From NCBI GenBank assembly GCA_023250155.1, contig JAHFBG010000004.1, positions 62,001 through 126,000 on the forward strand: a DNA stretch of 64,000 bases. Direction: 5' to 3'. Shown in pieces: positions 10,240 to 20,071 of the stretch. The position numbers and the translations under genes are program-made. Under the pieces are notes generated by a model, which had not been told where the DNA came from, did not search any database, and saw only the letters and a program-made list of their open reading frames with translations. Each line of letters starts with the position of its first letter. Position 1 is the stretch's first letter. This stretch comes from Candidatus Melainabacteria bacterium. GTDB lineage: Bacteria; Cyanobacteriota; Vampirovibrionia; 2-02-FULL-35-15.

Positions 10240-11715
10240 ATGCCAATTGGTTCAGAGATTGAAAATAGTAAAACAAAAGTTCGTGAAATTTGTTTAGCAA
10301 ATTCTGCTATGAGTGAAGAGGAAATCAGTAGACTGGAAAGTATTATTGACAACTTCCAGTTTATTAGTGATCTTTTAGCTACAGATTTAATGGTTTATAC
10401 AGAAGCCAAGAAAAAAGATAATTATGTTTTAGTTGATATTAAGAGACCCCATGGGCATCCTACCTTGTTTTATGAAAGTTCAGTAGGTCGGACTATAAGT
10501 GCAAAAGCTGAACCATTTGTTAAAAAATCTTTTGATGGTGGTAAAAAAACAGTTGGTATTTATGGTGTGATGATTGCAGGAAGACCTACTCAGCAGGTAG
10601 TTTATCCTATTCATCATTACGATAATATAATAGCTACAATTTCCTTTGAAAAAGACTTATATTTGACTGAAAGTTTGCTTGGTAAGCACTGGAATAAAGT
10701 TGCAGATGATTTAGTTGGTGCTTTAAATCAAAAACGGCACAAATTGCGTCATTGGCCAAAACTTGTTGGTCAAGAAGGTTTTATCTTAACTGATGAACAA
10801 GATCAAATGATGTATACAAGTTATATGGCTCATAATTTACTGGTTTCAGTATTAGGTATTAGAGAAAAACCAAATAGTGTAAAACTTTCTACCTTATTAA
10901 AAGATTTTCATCCTGAAATTGTAGAAGATGAACCACTAATTAATTTTGTTATAAAAAGATATTCAGGTATTGGTGGTACATTGCAAATTACTAGTTTTGA
11001 TTTGTCAGAAAATAGTAAAATCCATGTTTTAAGAGATATATCTGAACTATCCTTAAAAGAAAAAGAAATTAAAGTAAAAGGAGCTTTAGTAAAAGAGATT
11101 CATCATAGGGTAAAGAACAATTTAAATGCAGTGGCAGCTCTTCTAAGGATGCAGCTTAGAAGATCAAGTGATCAGGCAGTTAAAGATGCCTTTCAACAAG
11201 CTATTTTAAGATTAGACAGTATAACGTTGGTTCATGAGTGTTTGTCTCAAGCTGATAATGTTCAAATCATTGCAGTAGGACAAATGATAAAAGATATTGC
11301 AAGGAATCTGCAACACGCATTAACTACGGAAGAAACTAAAATCAATGTCTCTATTACATGCCCTGATAATTTATTTCTTGATAGTGAACAAGCCGTCAGT
11401 GCTGCACTTATTATCAATGAGTTAATATCAAATTGTTATGAGCATGGATTTGTTGGACTATCAAAGGGTGAAATAGTAATTGATATTTTTGTGGATGAGT
11501 CTGATAAAACTAAGTTTAACTTTATTATTAAAGATAATGGTATTGGGTTACCTAAAGAGTTTAATCTTGAAAAACCGTTAGGCTTAGGATGGCATATAAT
11601 TACGACTCTTGTAAAAGAAGACTTAAATGGTAAAATAAACATACACTCTCCAATTGAAGGGACAAATACGGGAACAGAAATAAGGATAGAAGCTAAAATT
11701 CATGCAAAACAATAA
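10240..11715 (+). CDS. PdtaS-type soluble histidine kinase
   Basis: 491 residues, no membrane segment. The N-terminal half fits the histidine-kinase N-terminal/GAF-like region plus a PAS-like region of PdtaS/EutW kinases. It is followed by a HisKA_2 box KEIHHRVKNNLNAVAALL (phospho-His near residue 288) and an HATPase domain with NELISNCYEHG and DNGIGLP. These kinases phosphorylate ANTAR regulators that act on RNA. An AGGA lies before the ATG. The stop overlaps the start of the ANTAR regulator by 14 bp, so the two form a coupled two-component pair. The stimulus is unknown. Confidence 0.9.
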   Translation: MPIGSEIENSKTKVREICLANSAMSEEEISRLESIIDNFQFISDLLATDLMVYTEAKKKDNYVLVDIKRPHGHPTLFYESSVGRTISAKAEPFVKKSFDGGKKTVGIYGVMIAGRPTQQVVYPIHHYDNIIATISFEKDLYLTESLLGKHWNKVADDLVGALNQKRHKLRHWPKLVGQEGFILTDEQDQMMYTSYMAHNLLVSVLGIREKPNSVKLSTLLKDFHPEIVEDEPLINFVIKRYSGIGGTLQITSFDLSENSKIHVLRDISELSLKEKEIKVKGALVKEIHHRVKNNLNAVAALLRMQLRRSSDQAVKDAFQQAILRLDSITLVHECLSQADNVQIIAVGQMIKDIARNLQHALTTEETKINVSITCPDNLFLDSEQAVSAALIINELISNCYEHGFVGLSKGEIVIDIFVDESDKTKFNFIIKDNGIGLPKEFNLEKPLGLGWHIITTLVKEDLNGKINIHSPIEGTNTGTEIRIEAKIHAKQ

Positions 11716-12301
11716 CTCAAATTTAAAAACCAAAACCAAAATACTAATAGCTGATGATGAGGCTTTAATCAGGCAAGACATTAAAGAAATACTAACTGAA
11801 GCGGGTTATGATGTAGTTGCTGAAGCAAAAGATGGTTATCATGCATTAGAGCTAGCTAAAATAACACTGCCAGACTTATTACTTTTAGATATTAAAATGC
11901 CAAACATAAATGGTTTAGAAGCAGCAGAAGAGATTCAAATTGCTTTAAATAAGAGAATGCCAACAGTGATTTTAACTGCATACAATCAACCAGATCTAAT
12001 ACAAAAAGCTGGTGAAGTAGGAGCATATGCCTTTTTAACTAAGCCAGTAAAACCTCAGGATTTAATTGCTTCAATTGAAACAGCAAAAGCAAGGGCAAAA
12101 GAGATGGAAGGACTTAACCAAGATATTTCAGACTTAAAAGAAAAACTAGAAATTAGAAAATTGGTTGAAAAAGCAAAAGGCATAATAATGAAAAATATGG
12201 CATTAGAGGAGCCTGAGGCTATGCATTATCTCCAGAAAAAATCGATGGATGACAGAGTTTCAATAAAAAGTGTTGCTGAAGAAATAATAAATAGAAGATA
12301 A
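11702..12301 (+). CDS. ANTAR-domain response regulator (PdtaR/EutV type)
   Basis: 199 residues: a receiver domain (ADDEALIRQD, phospho-Asp in LLLLDIKMP near residue 61, KPVK near 110) and a C-terminal ANTAR helix bundle (EKAKGIIMKNMALEEPEA, ending in SVAEEIINRR). ANTAR proteins bind paired RNA hairpins and prevent transcription termination when phosphorylated. It overlaps the kinase gene by 14 bp. I did not find a convincing ANTAR target (two short stems with hexaloops of the A-N-N-G type) in this window, so its regulon is elsewhere or was missed. Confidence 0.92.
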   Translation: MQNNNSNLKTKTKILIADDEALIRQDIKEILTEAGYDVVAEAKDGYHALELAKITLPDLLLLDIKMPNINGLEAAEEIQIALNKRMPTVILTAYNQPDLIQKAGEVGAYAFLTKPVKPQDLIASIETAKARAKEMEGLNQDISDLKEKLEIRKLVEKAKGIIMKNMALEEPEAMHYLQKKSMDDRVSIKSVAEEIINRR

Positions 12302-12304
12302 ACT

Positions 12305-12742
12305 CTAAATTTTTGATTTGGTTTTTCTTGTCTTTCTCTTTGTTGTTGTCTTTTTAGTAGTCTTCTTTTTCTTTGTTTTCTTATTTTCATTAATAATGAT
12401 CTCATCAGAATTATTTGGTTTGTAAAGCTTTGTTAGAATATTGGTTTTAAGTTGTTTCAAAAAATCTTCACTATCAGTTTTTAGTTTTTTATATGCCTTG
12501 CTTTTTTCAGCACTTAATTTTTTTTCTATCTCTTTTAAAAGTTTTTTAGTTTCTTTAGTTTTTAATTTTCCTTGTCCTTCTAGCTCACTAACAAATTTTT
12601 GAACCATTAATTGAACATCTTCATAGATTCCACAAGCAGCTTTTGTTATGGTTTCTTTAGAGATAGCAACTCCAATACCAGCCATTAGGGCCTTTTGAAC
12701 TGTTTTTATTAAATCTTTGCTTTTTGTGCCATTGTTTAACAT
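12305..12742 (-). CDS. Phasin-like protein with lysine-rich histone-like tail
   Basis: 145 residues. The N-terminal part (KALMAGIGVAISKETI, FVSELEGQGKLKTKETKK) matches the pattern of small phasin / PHA-synthesis-regulator family proteins: a short hydrophobic helix, then an amphipathic coiled coil. The last 35 residues are almost only Lys, Thr and Arg (KTTKKTTTKRKTRKTKSK), like PhaF or histone H1 tails that bind DNA. A role in granule or nucleoid association is inference. A GGAG Shine-Dalgarno lies before the ATG. It is convergent with the ANTAR regulator (3 nt gap). Confidence 0.6.
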   Translation of the reverse strand: MLNNGTKSKDLIKTVQKALMAGIGVAISKETITKAACGIYEDVQLMVQKFVSELEGQGKLKTKETKKLLKEIEKKLSAEKSKAYKKLKTDSEDFLKQLKTNILTKLYKPNNSDEIIINENKKTKKKKTTKKTTTKRKTRKTKSKI

Positions 12743-12781
12743 TGTATATTTCTCCTAGTTCTTAATTATATCAAGTTCTAG

Positions 12782-13543
12782 CTAGTGCTTTGCTTTTTGC
12801 CACAGCTTATCTAACTCAGCAAATGACATTGTATTGATTTCTCTTTTTGCTTTTTTTGCTAATTTTTTAACTTTGGTATATCTTCCTATAAATTTCTTTA
12901 TTGCAAAATGTAATGTTTCTTCAGGGTCAAGTTTATACCATCTGGATAAGTTAACTATCATGAAAATAAGATCCCCCAGCTCTTCGTATTGTTGTTTTTT
13001 GTTTTTCTTTTTTGTGGCTGTTTGAAATTCTTTCAATTCGCTGTTAAGAGCTGACCACAATTGTTTTTCATCTTTCCATTCAAAGCCTTCTTTGGCTACT
13101 TTTTTTGATACTTTTAATGCTCTTAATAGTGCTGGTAGAGATCTAGGAATACCTTTAAAAGGGTCACTGGTCTGAGGTTTTTCTTTGCTTTTTAAGATCT
13201 CCCAATTTTTCATCACTTCATTTGAGTCTTTAACAACTACATTTGAAAACACATGTGGATGACGACTAATCATTTTCTTATTTATAGTTTCTGCTACTTG
13301 CTCAAAAGTAAACATTTTTTTTTCTTTAGCAATTTGTGAGTGCAACACTACTTGTAAGAGAACATCACCAAGCTCCTCCATAAGCTCCATTGGATTATTA
13401 TTGTCAATTGCATCAATTACTTCATAAGTTTCTTCTATTAAATACCTTTTTAATGTTTTATGTGTTTGTTCTTTATCCCAAGGACAACCGTTTGGAGATC
13501 TAAGTTTTTTTATTGTTTTTACTAATTCTTTAACGGATTTCAT
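12782..13543 (-). CDS. mazG: MazG nucleoside triphosphate pyrophosphohydrolase
   Basis: 253 residues, the usual length of two-domain MazG (E. coli 263). It shows the signature SPNGCPWDKEQTH, the metal-binding EExxE (EETYEVIDAI, EELGDVLLQ) and the second-domain EELGDLIFMIVN. It hydrolyses NTPs to NMP and PPi, serving nucleotide-pool cleaning and the stringent response. TAGAAT at 13550-13555 (minus strand) is 6 nt from the ATG with no Shine-Dalgarno, suggesting a leaderless mRNA. Confidence 0.95.
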   Translation of the reverse strand: MKSVKELVKTIKKLRSPNGCPWDKEQTHKTLKRYLIEETYEVIDAIDNNNPMELMEELGDVLLQVVLHSQIAKEKKMFTFEQVAETINKKMISRHPHVFSNVVVKDSNEVMKNWEILKSKEKPQTSDPFKGIPRSLPALLRALKVSKKVAKEGFEWKDEKQLWSALNSELKEFQTATKKKNKKQQYEELGDLIFMIVNLSRWYKLDPEETLHFAIKKFIGRYTKVKKLAKKAKREINTMSFAELDKLWQKAKH

Positions 13544-13701
13544 ATTTGTATTCTACTAAACATTAGGATTATCCCTATAAATCAACATATGTTTTTTTGT
13601 TAACACTATTATTGTAATTGTTAACCCTAAGATTTTAACTTTTCATAACCATTTAAGGATACTCTTAATTGTGAGTTTTTAGAGGTCATAAATCTAAATA
13701 T

Positions 13702-14580
13702 ATGGCAAAAAATATGCTGAATACCAATAAGAAAATATTATACCCATTATTACTTATACTTGTTATTTCTTTTACTCAATTACCACTTTTTAGCAATGAT
13801 GTAGTTAATGATCCTATTGTAAATGATTCTGTTAATTCTGTTGATTCTGTTGATTCTGTTGATTCTGTTGATTCTGTAAATGATCCAGTTAGTGATTCTA
13901 CTAGTGATTATGATAACAATAGTAGAAATAAAGAATTTAAAAGTCCAGTATTTAGTAACCCTGTATGTTTATTAGTAGGTTTAAGCAGTAATGAATTAAC
14001 CTATCAAGAACTTTCTGGGTTATCTGGATTTGAATTATTTAGTGTTCCATATAAAGCAGATATAAAATCAGTAATTGCTCAAATGAAACCTACACAAGTA
14101 ATAATTAAACATCAAAGTGGATTTGTAGGATTGTATTCAGTTGAAGGACAGTTAATTAGAGGAGTACAAACAAATGCTAACCCAACAATTAGTTCTTATG
14201 GGGATGCAGCACCACCAAGTATTATTCAACCCAATGAAGCTAATCCAGTTTATGAAAATTTATTTTATCCAGGTGTTGATACTGGTTCAATACCCCGTGG
14301 TGGAGTAGGGTATGTGCCACCACCTAAAGGTAGAAATTTAAAAAGAGGGCTATTAAAACTTCTTTCTATTACTAGTTTTGCTCCCTTTGGATATCCAGGA
14401 TATTTTAAAAGCTATGGAACACAACAGCAACTTTTACCGACTTTCTTGCTCCCTCAAATCCCAACAGCAATAGGTGCTGCTGCTACATATGCTGATTCAA
14501 AATTTGATGCTGCTGAGTATGAACAAGCAAGAACTCAGCCAAGAGACTATATGTTCCAACCTGTAATTGAAGGATATTAA
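13702..14580 (+). CDS. Exported orphan protein with nonamer-encoded SVD repeats
   Basis: 292 residues. The hydrophobic N-terminus (residues 9-28) looks like a signal peptide or anchor. Then comes an Asp/Ser/Val-rich stretch with five VDS repeats encoded by 9-bp tandem units (13834-13878), a middle domain (LVGLSSNELTYQELSGLSGF, VIIKHQSGFVGLYSVEG) and a Pro/Gly-rich C-terminal part. No family is recognised. It stands alone between divergent mazG and sixA, so the context gives no role. Surface exposure is inferred from the signal and low-complexity linker. Confidence 0.7.
   Translation: MAKNMLNTNKKILYPLLLILVISFTQLPLFSNDVVNDPIVNDSVNSVDSVDSVDSVDSVNDPVSDSTSDYDNNSRNKEFKSPVFSNPVCLLVGLSSNELTYQELSGLSGFELFSVPYKADIKSVIAQMKPTQVIIKHQSGFVGLYSVEGQLIRGVQTNANPTISSYGDAAPPSIIQPNEANPVYENLFYPGVDTGSIPRGGVGYVPPPKGRNLKRGLLKLLSITSFAPFGYPGYFKSYGTQQQLLPTFLLPQIPTAIGAAATYADSKFDAAEYEQARTQPRDYMFQPVIEGY
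13834..13878. repeat. Nonamer tandem repeat
   Basis: Five adjacent 9-bp units of the type GATTCTGTT (first AATTCTGTT, last GATTCTGTA). They keep frame and add the tripeptide VDS. Copy number could vary between strains without a frameshift. Confidence 0.9.
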
Positions 14581-14617
14581 GATAAATTCAAATACGGTAT
14601 ACTAAAAACAAAACCGT

Positions 14618-15139
14618 ATGAATGAAATATTTATATTACGACATGGAAAAGCTGAAGAGGCTATTGAAACAAAATCTAAAAATGATTTTGATAGGAAGCT
14701 TACGATAGAAGGTCAAAAGCGTACAAAAAAACTTGGTTTGTTTTTTAATAGCTTGGAAGAAAGTATTGATTTAGTTTTAGCAAGTTCATATTTAAGAGCT
14801 AAAGAAACTGCTGAAATATTTGTAGATAATCAGAATGTAAAACCAAAATTAGAAATAGTAGAGTTTTTATCAGCAGGTAGTTCCATTAGAGAGATTGCAA
14901 AAGGACTATTAGACTATCAACACATTAATAAAGTTCTTTTAGTAGGGCATGTGCCTGACTTAGAGCTTTTTCTTGGCAAATTAATTGGTGCTGAATCTGT
15001 AGGCTTAAAAAAAGGTGCATTAGCAAAAGTAGTATTAAATAACAATATTAATTTTTCAGGAAGGCTTGAATGGCTGATTACATCATTGATTGTTAAAAAT
15101 ATTAAGTTAAAAGATAAAGAAGTAACTACTACAGATTAA
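14618..15139 (+). CDS. sixA: SixA-like phosphohistidine phosphatase
   Basis: 173 residues of the histidine phosphatase superfamily. The catalytic RHG is at the start (ILRHGKAEE), with the partner Arg in SSYLRAKETAE and the second His in VGHVPDLE. SixA removes phosphate from histidine on phosphotransfer domains; in many bacteria the substrate is unproven. It converges with secA, the stops overlapping by 4 bp. Confidence 0.88.
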   Translation: MNEIFILRHGKAEEAIETKSKNDFDRKLTIEGQKRTKKLGLFFNSLEESIDLVLASSYLRAKETAEIFVDNQNVKPKLEIVEFLSAGSSIREIAKGLLDYQHINKVLLVGHVPDLELFLGKLIGAESVGLKKGALAKVVLNNNINFSGRLEWLITSLIVKNIKLKDKEVTTTD

Positions 15140-18045
15140 ACCTCTACTTCTTCCTCTTCTTCCTCATTTAGTTCTTCAAGGCTTTCTACACCTTCAACCT
15201 GAGCATGCATAAGGAGTGTAACTCCATCACGTTTTATATCAAGTAAAAGTTGTTCAAACATATCAAAACCTTCTTTTTTATATTCCATTAAAGGATCTTT
15301 TTGTCCGTATCCACGTAAATGAATCCCTTCTCGTAAGCTATCCATATTATGGAGGTGTTCTATCCATTTAGTGTCTATGACATGAAGCATGATTTGACGT
15401 TCAGCTTCTTTTATATTTTCTTTACCAAATTCAACTTCTTTATTTTGATAAATCAATTTGGTTGATTCATAAAACAGTTCTTTTAATTCATCGAAAGATT
15501 TATTATTTAAGTCATCATATTTTAAAACAATGTCAAGTTTTGGAACATTGCTTTGCATTGCTTTATATAGGTTTGGCAGTGCATCATCAGCCCAACTTTC
15601 TTGTGGTGTATTTGGGTTTATGTAAGTGTAAAGCATATTATCAAAGTGTTCTTGCATCATTTCAATGACAGATTCACTAATATCAGAGCCTTCAAGAATT
15701 TTTCTTCTTTCTCTGTAGATAACTTCTCTTTGAGTATTCATTACATCGTCATATTGTAAAACATGTTTTCTAATATCAAAGTTGTGTGCTTCAACTCTTT
15801 TTTGTGCGCTTTCAACTGCACTTGTGACCATTTTTGCTTCTATAGGTAAATCTTCTTCTGCTTTTAAGAAAGTCATGATTTGAGATATTTTCTCTCCTCC
15901 AAAAATTCGCATTAAGTTATCTTCAAGAGATAAGAAGAATCTTGTAGAACCTGGATCTCCTTGTCTGGCAGCACGACCTCTAAGCTGATTGTCAATTCTT
16001 CGTGATTCATGACGTTCAGTCCCAATTATATGTAAACCACCTACCTCTACTACTTTGTCATGTTCTTTATCGCAGGCAGCCTTAAAATCTTTCAATAACT
16101 CAGCCCATTTCTCTTTATACTCGTGAGTATTTTCATCAAGTTTAAATTTTGAAATAGCTTCTTTAGCTAAATACTCAGGATTACCACCTAGAATAATGTC
16201 AGTACCACGGCCTGCCATATTTGTAGCAAGTGTTATTGAATTGAATCTTCCTGCTTGGGCTACAATATTAGCTTCTTTTTCGTGATTCTTTGCATTTAAA
16301 ACATTGTGAGGAATTTTATTTCTTATAGCTTCTACCACGGTAACAGCAGACTCAAAGCTGTCTAATACAAATTCAACTTCTAAATCTTTATTTTTAATAC
16401 CTTCAAGAACAGGCTTTAAGTCCTCAGTTCTTAAATTTCCTGGTCTATCTAAGAGTTTCAACAACTTTTCAGTATGTTCGTTTTTGATTTTTCTTTCATT
16501 TAGTACTTTTAGTACACGAGCTGCTTTATCTTGCATAACCTTTGTCATTATCTGTGGCTTAGACAAATATTCTGAGATCAATTCAGATTTTTCAATGCTT
16601 ATAGTTCCTACTAATACAGGTCTACCTATTAAGTGTGTTTTCACAATTTCTTCTATCACGGAATAAAACTTGTATTTTTCAGTTCTATAAACTTGATCAT
16701 CAATATCCTCTCTTATATTTTTTTTGTTTGTAGGTATAGTAAGGACATCTAAGTTATAAATTTTTCTAAACTCTTCTTTTTCTGTAAAAGCAGTACCAGT
16801 CATACCTGCAAGCTTAGGATACAGTCTAAACAAGTTTTGAAATGTAATTGAAGCAAGAGTTAGAGTTTCTTCCTGAATAGTAACGGATTCTTTTGCTTCA
16901 ATTGCTTGATGTAGACCATCACTCCATCTTCTGCCTATCATTAGTCTTCCTGTAAACTCATCTACAATTACAACCTCAGGCTTGTTTTTAGCTTCTGGGT
17001 TTGGCTTGATTACATAATCTATATCTTTCTTAAACAGCTCTTTTGCTTTTAATGCTTGTAGAAGATGATGAGCAAGATTCCATTTAAGATCCCATAGATC
17101 ATCTACCCTTAAAATACTTTCTGCATTTTTTATCCCTCTGTCTGTAAGAATTACATTTCTTGCTTTTTCATCTACCCAGTAATCACAATTATGATCGTCC
17201 TTATCTTTTCCACAAAGTAGTTTTGTAGCAAGCTTGGACATGGTTATATAGATATCTTTTTGCCCCTTTGCCGGCATACCAGAAATAATTAAAGGAGTTC
17301 TAGCTTCGTCAATTAAAATGCTATCTACTTCATCTACGATTGCATAAAAATAGTCTCTTTGAACACAGTTGCTCATGTTGGTTTCCATGTTATCTCTTAG
17401 GTAATCAAAACCATATTCATTATTTGTACCGTATGTAATAGCAGCTTTGTATGATCGAATTTTGTCAGCTTTTTTTTGATGTGGTATTACAAGCCCTACA
17501 TCCATACCTAAGAATCTATAGATTCTTCCCATCCATTCGGCGTCACGCCTTGCTAGATAGTCGTTTACAGTTACTACATGTACACCTCTACCAACAAGTG
17601 CATTTAAATAAACAGGTAGTGTAGCCACTAAGGTTTTTCCTTCACCGGTTTTCATTTCTGCAATTTTACCTTTATGCAAAGCAATGCCTCCAAATAACTG
17701 AACATCAAAATGTCTCATGTTTAAGACTCTTTTTGATACTTCACGAACAGTTGCAAATGCTTCAGGTAAAATCAGTTCTAAAACTTCTTGAGTTGCTTTG
17801 TCTCTAGTTGTTCTTATAACTCCAGGGATTTTAGGTGAATCATCGGGAACAAGTGAATTATTTTCAATATCCTTTAGTTTGTTATCAATGATATTTTTAA
17901 AATAACTGGTTTTTGACTTTAATTCATCATCTGAAAGTTTTATGAAATCACTCTCTAAACTATTCATCTTTTCTACTAATGGCTGTAGTACTTTTACTTT
18001 TGCTTCATTATTTTCCCCAAATAATTTTTCTAAGAAATTAAACAT
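15136..18045 (-). CDS. secA: Protein translocase ATPase SecA
   Basis: 969 residues, the motor that drives unfolded preproteins through SecYEG. Seen: Walker A GEGKTLVATLP, the DEAD-type box VDEVDSILIDEARTPL, GMTGTA, and the second helicase domain with TNMAGRGTDIILGG and GRAARQGDPG. The C-terminus ends in an acidic run (NEEEEEEVEV) without the usual Cys-rich zinc motif that binds SecB. That loss is seen in several phyla that lack SecB. A purine-rich AGAGAGAT precedes the ATG. Confidence 0.98.
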   Translation of the reverse strand: MFNFLEKLFGENNEAKVKVLQPLVEKMNSLESDFIKLSDDELKSKTSYFKNIIDNKLKDIENNSLVPDDSPKIPGVIRTTRDKATQEVLELILPEAFATVREVSKRVLNMRHFDVQLFGGIALHKGKIAEMKTGEGKTLVATLPVYLNALVGRGVHVVTVNDYLARRDAEWMGRIYRFLGMDVGLVIPHQKKADKIRSYKAAITYGTNNEYGFDYLRDNMETNMSNCVQRDYFYAIVDEVDSILIDEARTPLIISGMPAKGQKDIYITMSKLATKLLCGKDKDDHNCDYWVDEKARNVILTDRGIKNAESILRVDDLWDLKWNLAHHLLQALKAKELFKKDIDYVIKPNPEAKNKPEVVIVDEFTGRLMIGRRWSDGLHQAIEAKESVTIQEETLTLASITFQNLFRLYPKLAGMTGTAFTEKEEFRKIYNLDVLTIPTNKKNIREDIDDQVYRTEKYKFYSVIEEIVKTHLIGRPVLVGTISIEKSELISEYLSKPQIMTKVMQDKAARVLKVLNERKIKNEHTEKLLKLLDRPGNLRTEDLKPVLEGIKNKDLEVEFVLDSFESAVTVVEAIRNKIPHNVLNAKNHEKEANIVAQAGRFNSITLATNMAGRGTDIILGGNPEYLAKEAISKFKLDENTHEYKEKWAELLKDFKAACDKEHDKVVEVGGLHIIGTERHESRRIDNQLRGRAARQGDPGSTRFFLSLEDNLMRIFGGEKISQIMTFLKAEEDLPIEAKMVTSAVESAQKRVEAHNFDIRKHVLQYDDVMNTQREVIYRERRKILEGSDISESVIEMMQEHFDNMLYTYINPNTPQESWADDALPNLYKAMQSNVPKLDIVLKYDDLNNKSFDELKELFYESTKLIYQNKEVEFGKENIKEAERQIMLHVIDTKWIEHLHNMDSLREGIHLRGYGQKDPLMEYKKEGFDMFEQLLLDIKRDGVTLLMHAQVEGVESLEELNEEEEEEVEV

Positions 18046-18086
18046 ATCTCTCTAAACCTTTATGCTATCCTAAATTACAATATCAC

Positions 18087-18935
18087 ATGACAATACTAAC
18101 TAAATCAAAACAAGACATAAAAGAAATACTAAAAGATCAACAGGAGAAAGTTGCATTAGTACCTACAATGGGCTCATTGCATGCTGGACATATTTCACTG
18201 ATTAAAACAGCAAGAAGTGAGTGTAAGACAGTTGTTGTAAGCGTTTTTGTTAATCCACTTCAGTTTGGACCTAATGAAGACTTTGAAAAATATCCTAGGG
18301 AATTAGAAAGTGACTTTAAGATTTGTGAAGACAATAGTGTAGACATTGTCTTTGCACCTAGTGTTGAGGAAATATATCCAAGCATTAAAACTGCAAATCA
18401 AGAAACAATAATACCACCTCAAGAATTAACTTCTATATTATGTGGAAAAACAAGAAAAGATCACTTTAATGGAGTTGCCACAGTTGTAAAACAGCTTTTT
18501 GATATTGTTTCACCAGGCTTTGCATATTTTGGAGAAAAAGACTTACAGCAATTGTGTGTTATTAGATGGCTAGTAAAAGCTTTTAATATAAATACGGTTA
18601 TTAAGGCATGTCCAACAATAAGAGAACCCAGTGGTCTGGCATATAGTTCACGTAATAAATATTTAAATGATGAGCAAAAAAGTATAGCAAGCAATTTATA
18701 TAAATCTCTTAAGCTTGTAAAGCGAAATATTCGATCAGGAATTTTTACTGTTAACAAAGCTATTTTAGAAAGCTTAGTATTTTTATCACAATTTCCAGAA
18801 ATTAAAGTTGAATATTTTGAGGCAAGAGATAAGGAAAATTTAACCCTTCTTGAAAAGAGTAAAACAAGTAGTTTTTATTGTTTAATAGCAGCAAAAGTTT
18901 CTAATGTAAGGTTGATAGATAATATTGAAATATAA
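18087..18935 (+). CDS. panC: Pantothenate synthetase
   Basis: 282 residues; condenses pantoate and beta-alanine using ATP. Motifs: PTMGSLHAGHISLI (HxGH), VFVNPLQFGPNEDF, YFGEKDLQQL and SSRNKYL. The last 11 bp overlap the start of cmk. In Cyanobacteria these two enzymes are normally one PanC/CMK polypeptide in the same order, so this looks like the unfused or secondarily split form. TACAAT at 18076-18081 is 5 nt before the ATG and there is no Shine-Dalgarno. Confidence 0.96.
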   Translation: MTILTKSKQDIKEILKDQQEKVALVPTMGSLHAGHISLIKTARSECKTVVVSVFVNPLQFGPNEDFEKYPRELESDFKICEDNSVDIVFAPSVEEIYPSIKTANQETIIPPQELTSILCGKTRKDHFNGVATVVKQLFDIVSPGFAYFGEKDLQQLCVIRWLVKAFNINTVIKACPTIREPSGLAYSSRNKYLNDEQKSIASNLYKSLKLVKRNIRSGIFTVNKAILESLVFLSQFPEIKVEYFEARDKENLTLLEKSKTSSFYCLIAAKVSNVRLIDNIEI

Positions 18936-19608
18936 CTATATTATTGCTATTGATGGTCCAGCAGGCTCTGGTAAAAGTACCATTGCAAGGCTAGTAGCTA
19001 AAATGCTAGGGATTTTATACATTGATAGTGGTGCAATGTACAGAGCAATGACGCTCTATATGATAGAAAATCACCTTCTTAATACCACACAAAAGTTGCT
19101 TCAGAAGCACTTGAATAAAATTAAAATCACTTTTATAAATAAAAAGAACAAGCAATTAATATTTTTAAACAATAAAAATGTTACAAATGAAATCAGATCT
19201 TCCAAGGTAACAATGTGTGTTAGTAAAGTATCTGCAATAGGTGTGGTAAGAAAAGAACTAGTTAAAAGGCAAAAAAAACTAGGACAACACAACTCTATTA
19301 TTATGGATGGAAGAGATATTGGAACTACGGTTTTTAAAAATGCAAACTTGAAAATTTATCTTACTGCTTCTGCCTATATCAGAGCAAAAAGAAGAAAACT
19401 TGATTTAAAAAAGATTTCTGAAAAAGCCAATATAAAAGACCTTGTAACTCAAATACAAAACCGTGATAATTATGATAGCTCAAGAGCCATATCACCGTTA
19501 TCTAAAGCTCAAGATGCAATTGTAATTGATAGTAGTAACTTATCAATTGAAGAAGTGTTAGAGAAAATTATTTTTTTCTTGCCTACTACAGATAGTATGT
19601 CAATTTGA
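18925..19608 (+). CDS. cmk: Cytidylate kinase
   Basis: 227 residues; phosphorylates CMP and dCMP. P-loop IDGPAGSGKSTIA, LYIDSGAMYRAMTLY and the DGRDIGT motif are all present. The start must be the TTG at 18925, inside the panC stop region; no ATG lies near the N-terminus of the domain. Translation therefore depends on panC (reinitiation, or possibly frameshifting to give a PanC-Cmk fusion). The next gene is convergent. Confidence 0.95.
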   Translation: MKYNYIIAIDGPAGSGKSTIARLVAKMLGILYIDSGAMYRAMTLYMIENHLLNTTQKLLQKHLNKIKITFINKKNKQLIFLNNKNVTNEIRSSKVTMCVSKVSAIGVVRKELVKRQKKLGQHNSIIMDGRDIGTTVFKNANLKIYLTASAYIRAKRRKLDLKKISEKANIKDLVTQIQNRDNYDSSRAISPLSKAQDAIVIDSSNLSIEEVLEKIIFFLPTTDSMSI

Positions 19609-20055
19609 TTATGAGTTACTAAGCTTATTAGTTCTTTTTGAAACCAATACTCCAATTAAGCCACCAATAAGAGCAAAACCTGTAGTAATAATCATTATAA
19701 TTACACAAGTTGTAAGAAATATTGAAGGGAGCATTTCTTGAAATTCTGGTATTGGATACATCTCTTTAGGCCAATTTTGTTCAAGGGTTCTTATAAGCAA
19801 TCTTTTATTGTCAAATGATTTAAATGAAAATGTAGTAATAATATTTAAACAGCATCCACCAATAATTCCAGAAAACAATCCAATCAGTAAGCCATCAACG
19901 ACAGAGATAGCCTGTTTAGTGATTTTGTTGGTAAGTCTAACAGTAATATACCCTCCTACAATTGCCCATAAAAAAATTCCTAATGCAAATACAATTGATA
20001 ATAATGTAATAAACAAACCACCAAGGATTACAGGTTTTAAGTATGGATCTTTCAT
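19609..20055 (-). CDS. Small polytopic membrane protein
   Basis: 148 residues with about four hydrophobic segments (residues 8-20, 24-38, 50-70, 105-135), several Gly-rich (GGLFITLLSIVFALGIFLWA, GFALIGGLIGVLVSK). No family recognised; no catalytic motif. It stops right at the end of cmk on the opposite strand. The function cannot be inferred. Confidence 0.65.
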   Translation of the reverse strand: MKDPYLKPVILGGLFITLLSIVFALGIFLWAIVGGYITVRLTNKITKQAISVVDGLLIGLFSGIIGGCCLNIITTFSFKSFDNKRLLIRTLEQNWPKEMYPIPEFQEMLPSIFLTTCVIIMIITTGFALIGGLIGVLVSKRTNKLSNS

Positions 20056-20071
20056 TTCATCCCTATTTTAC

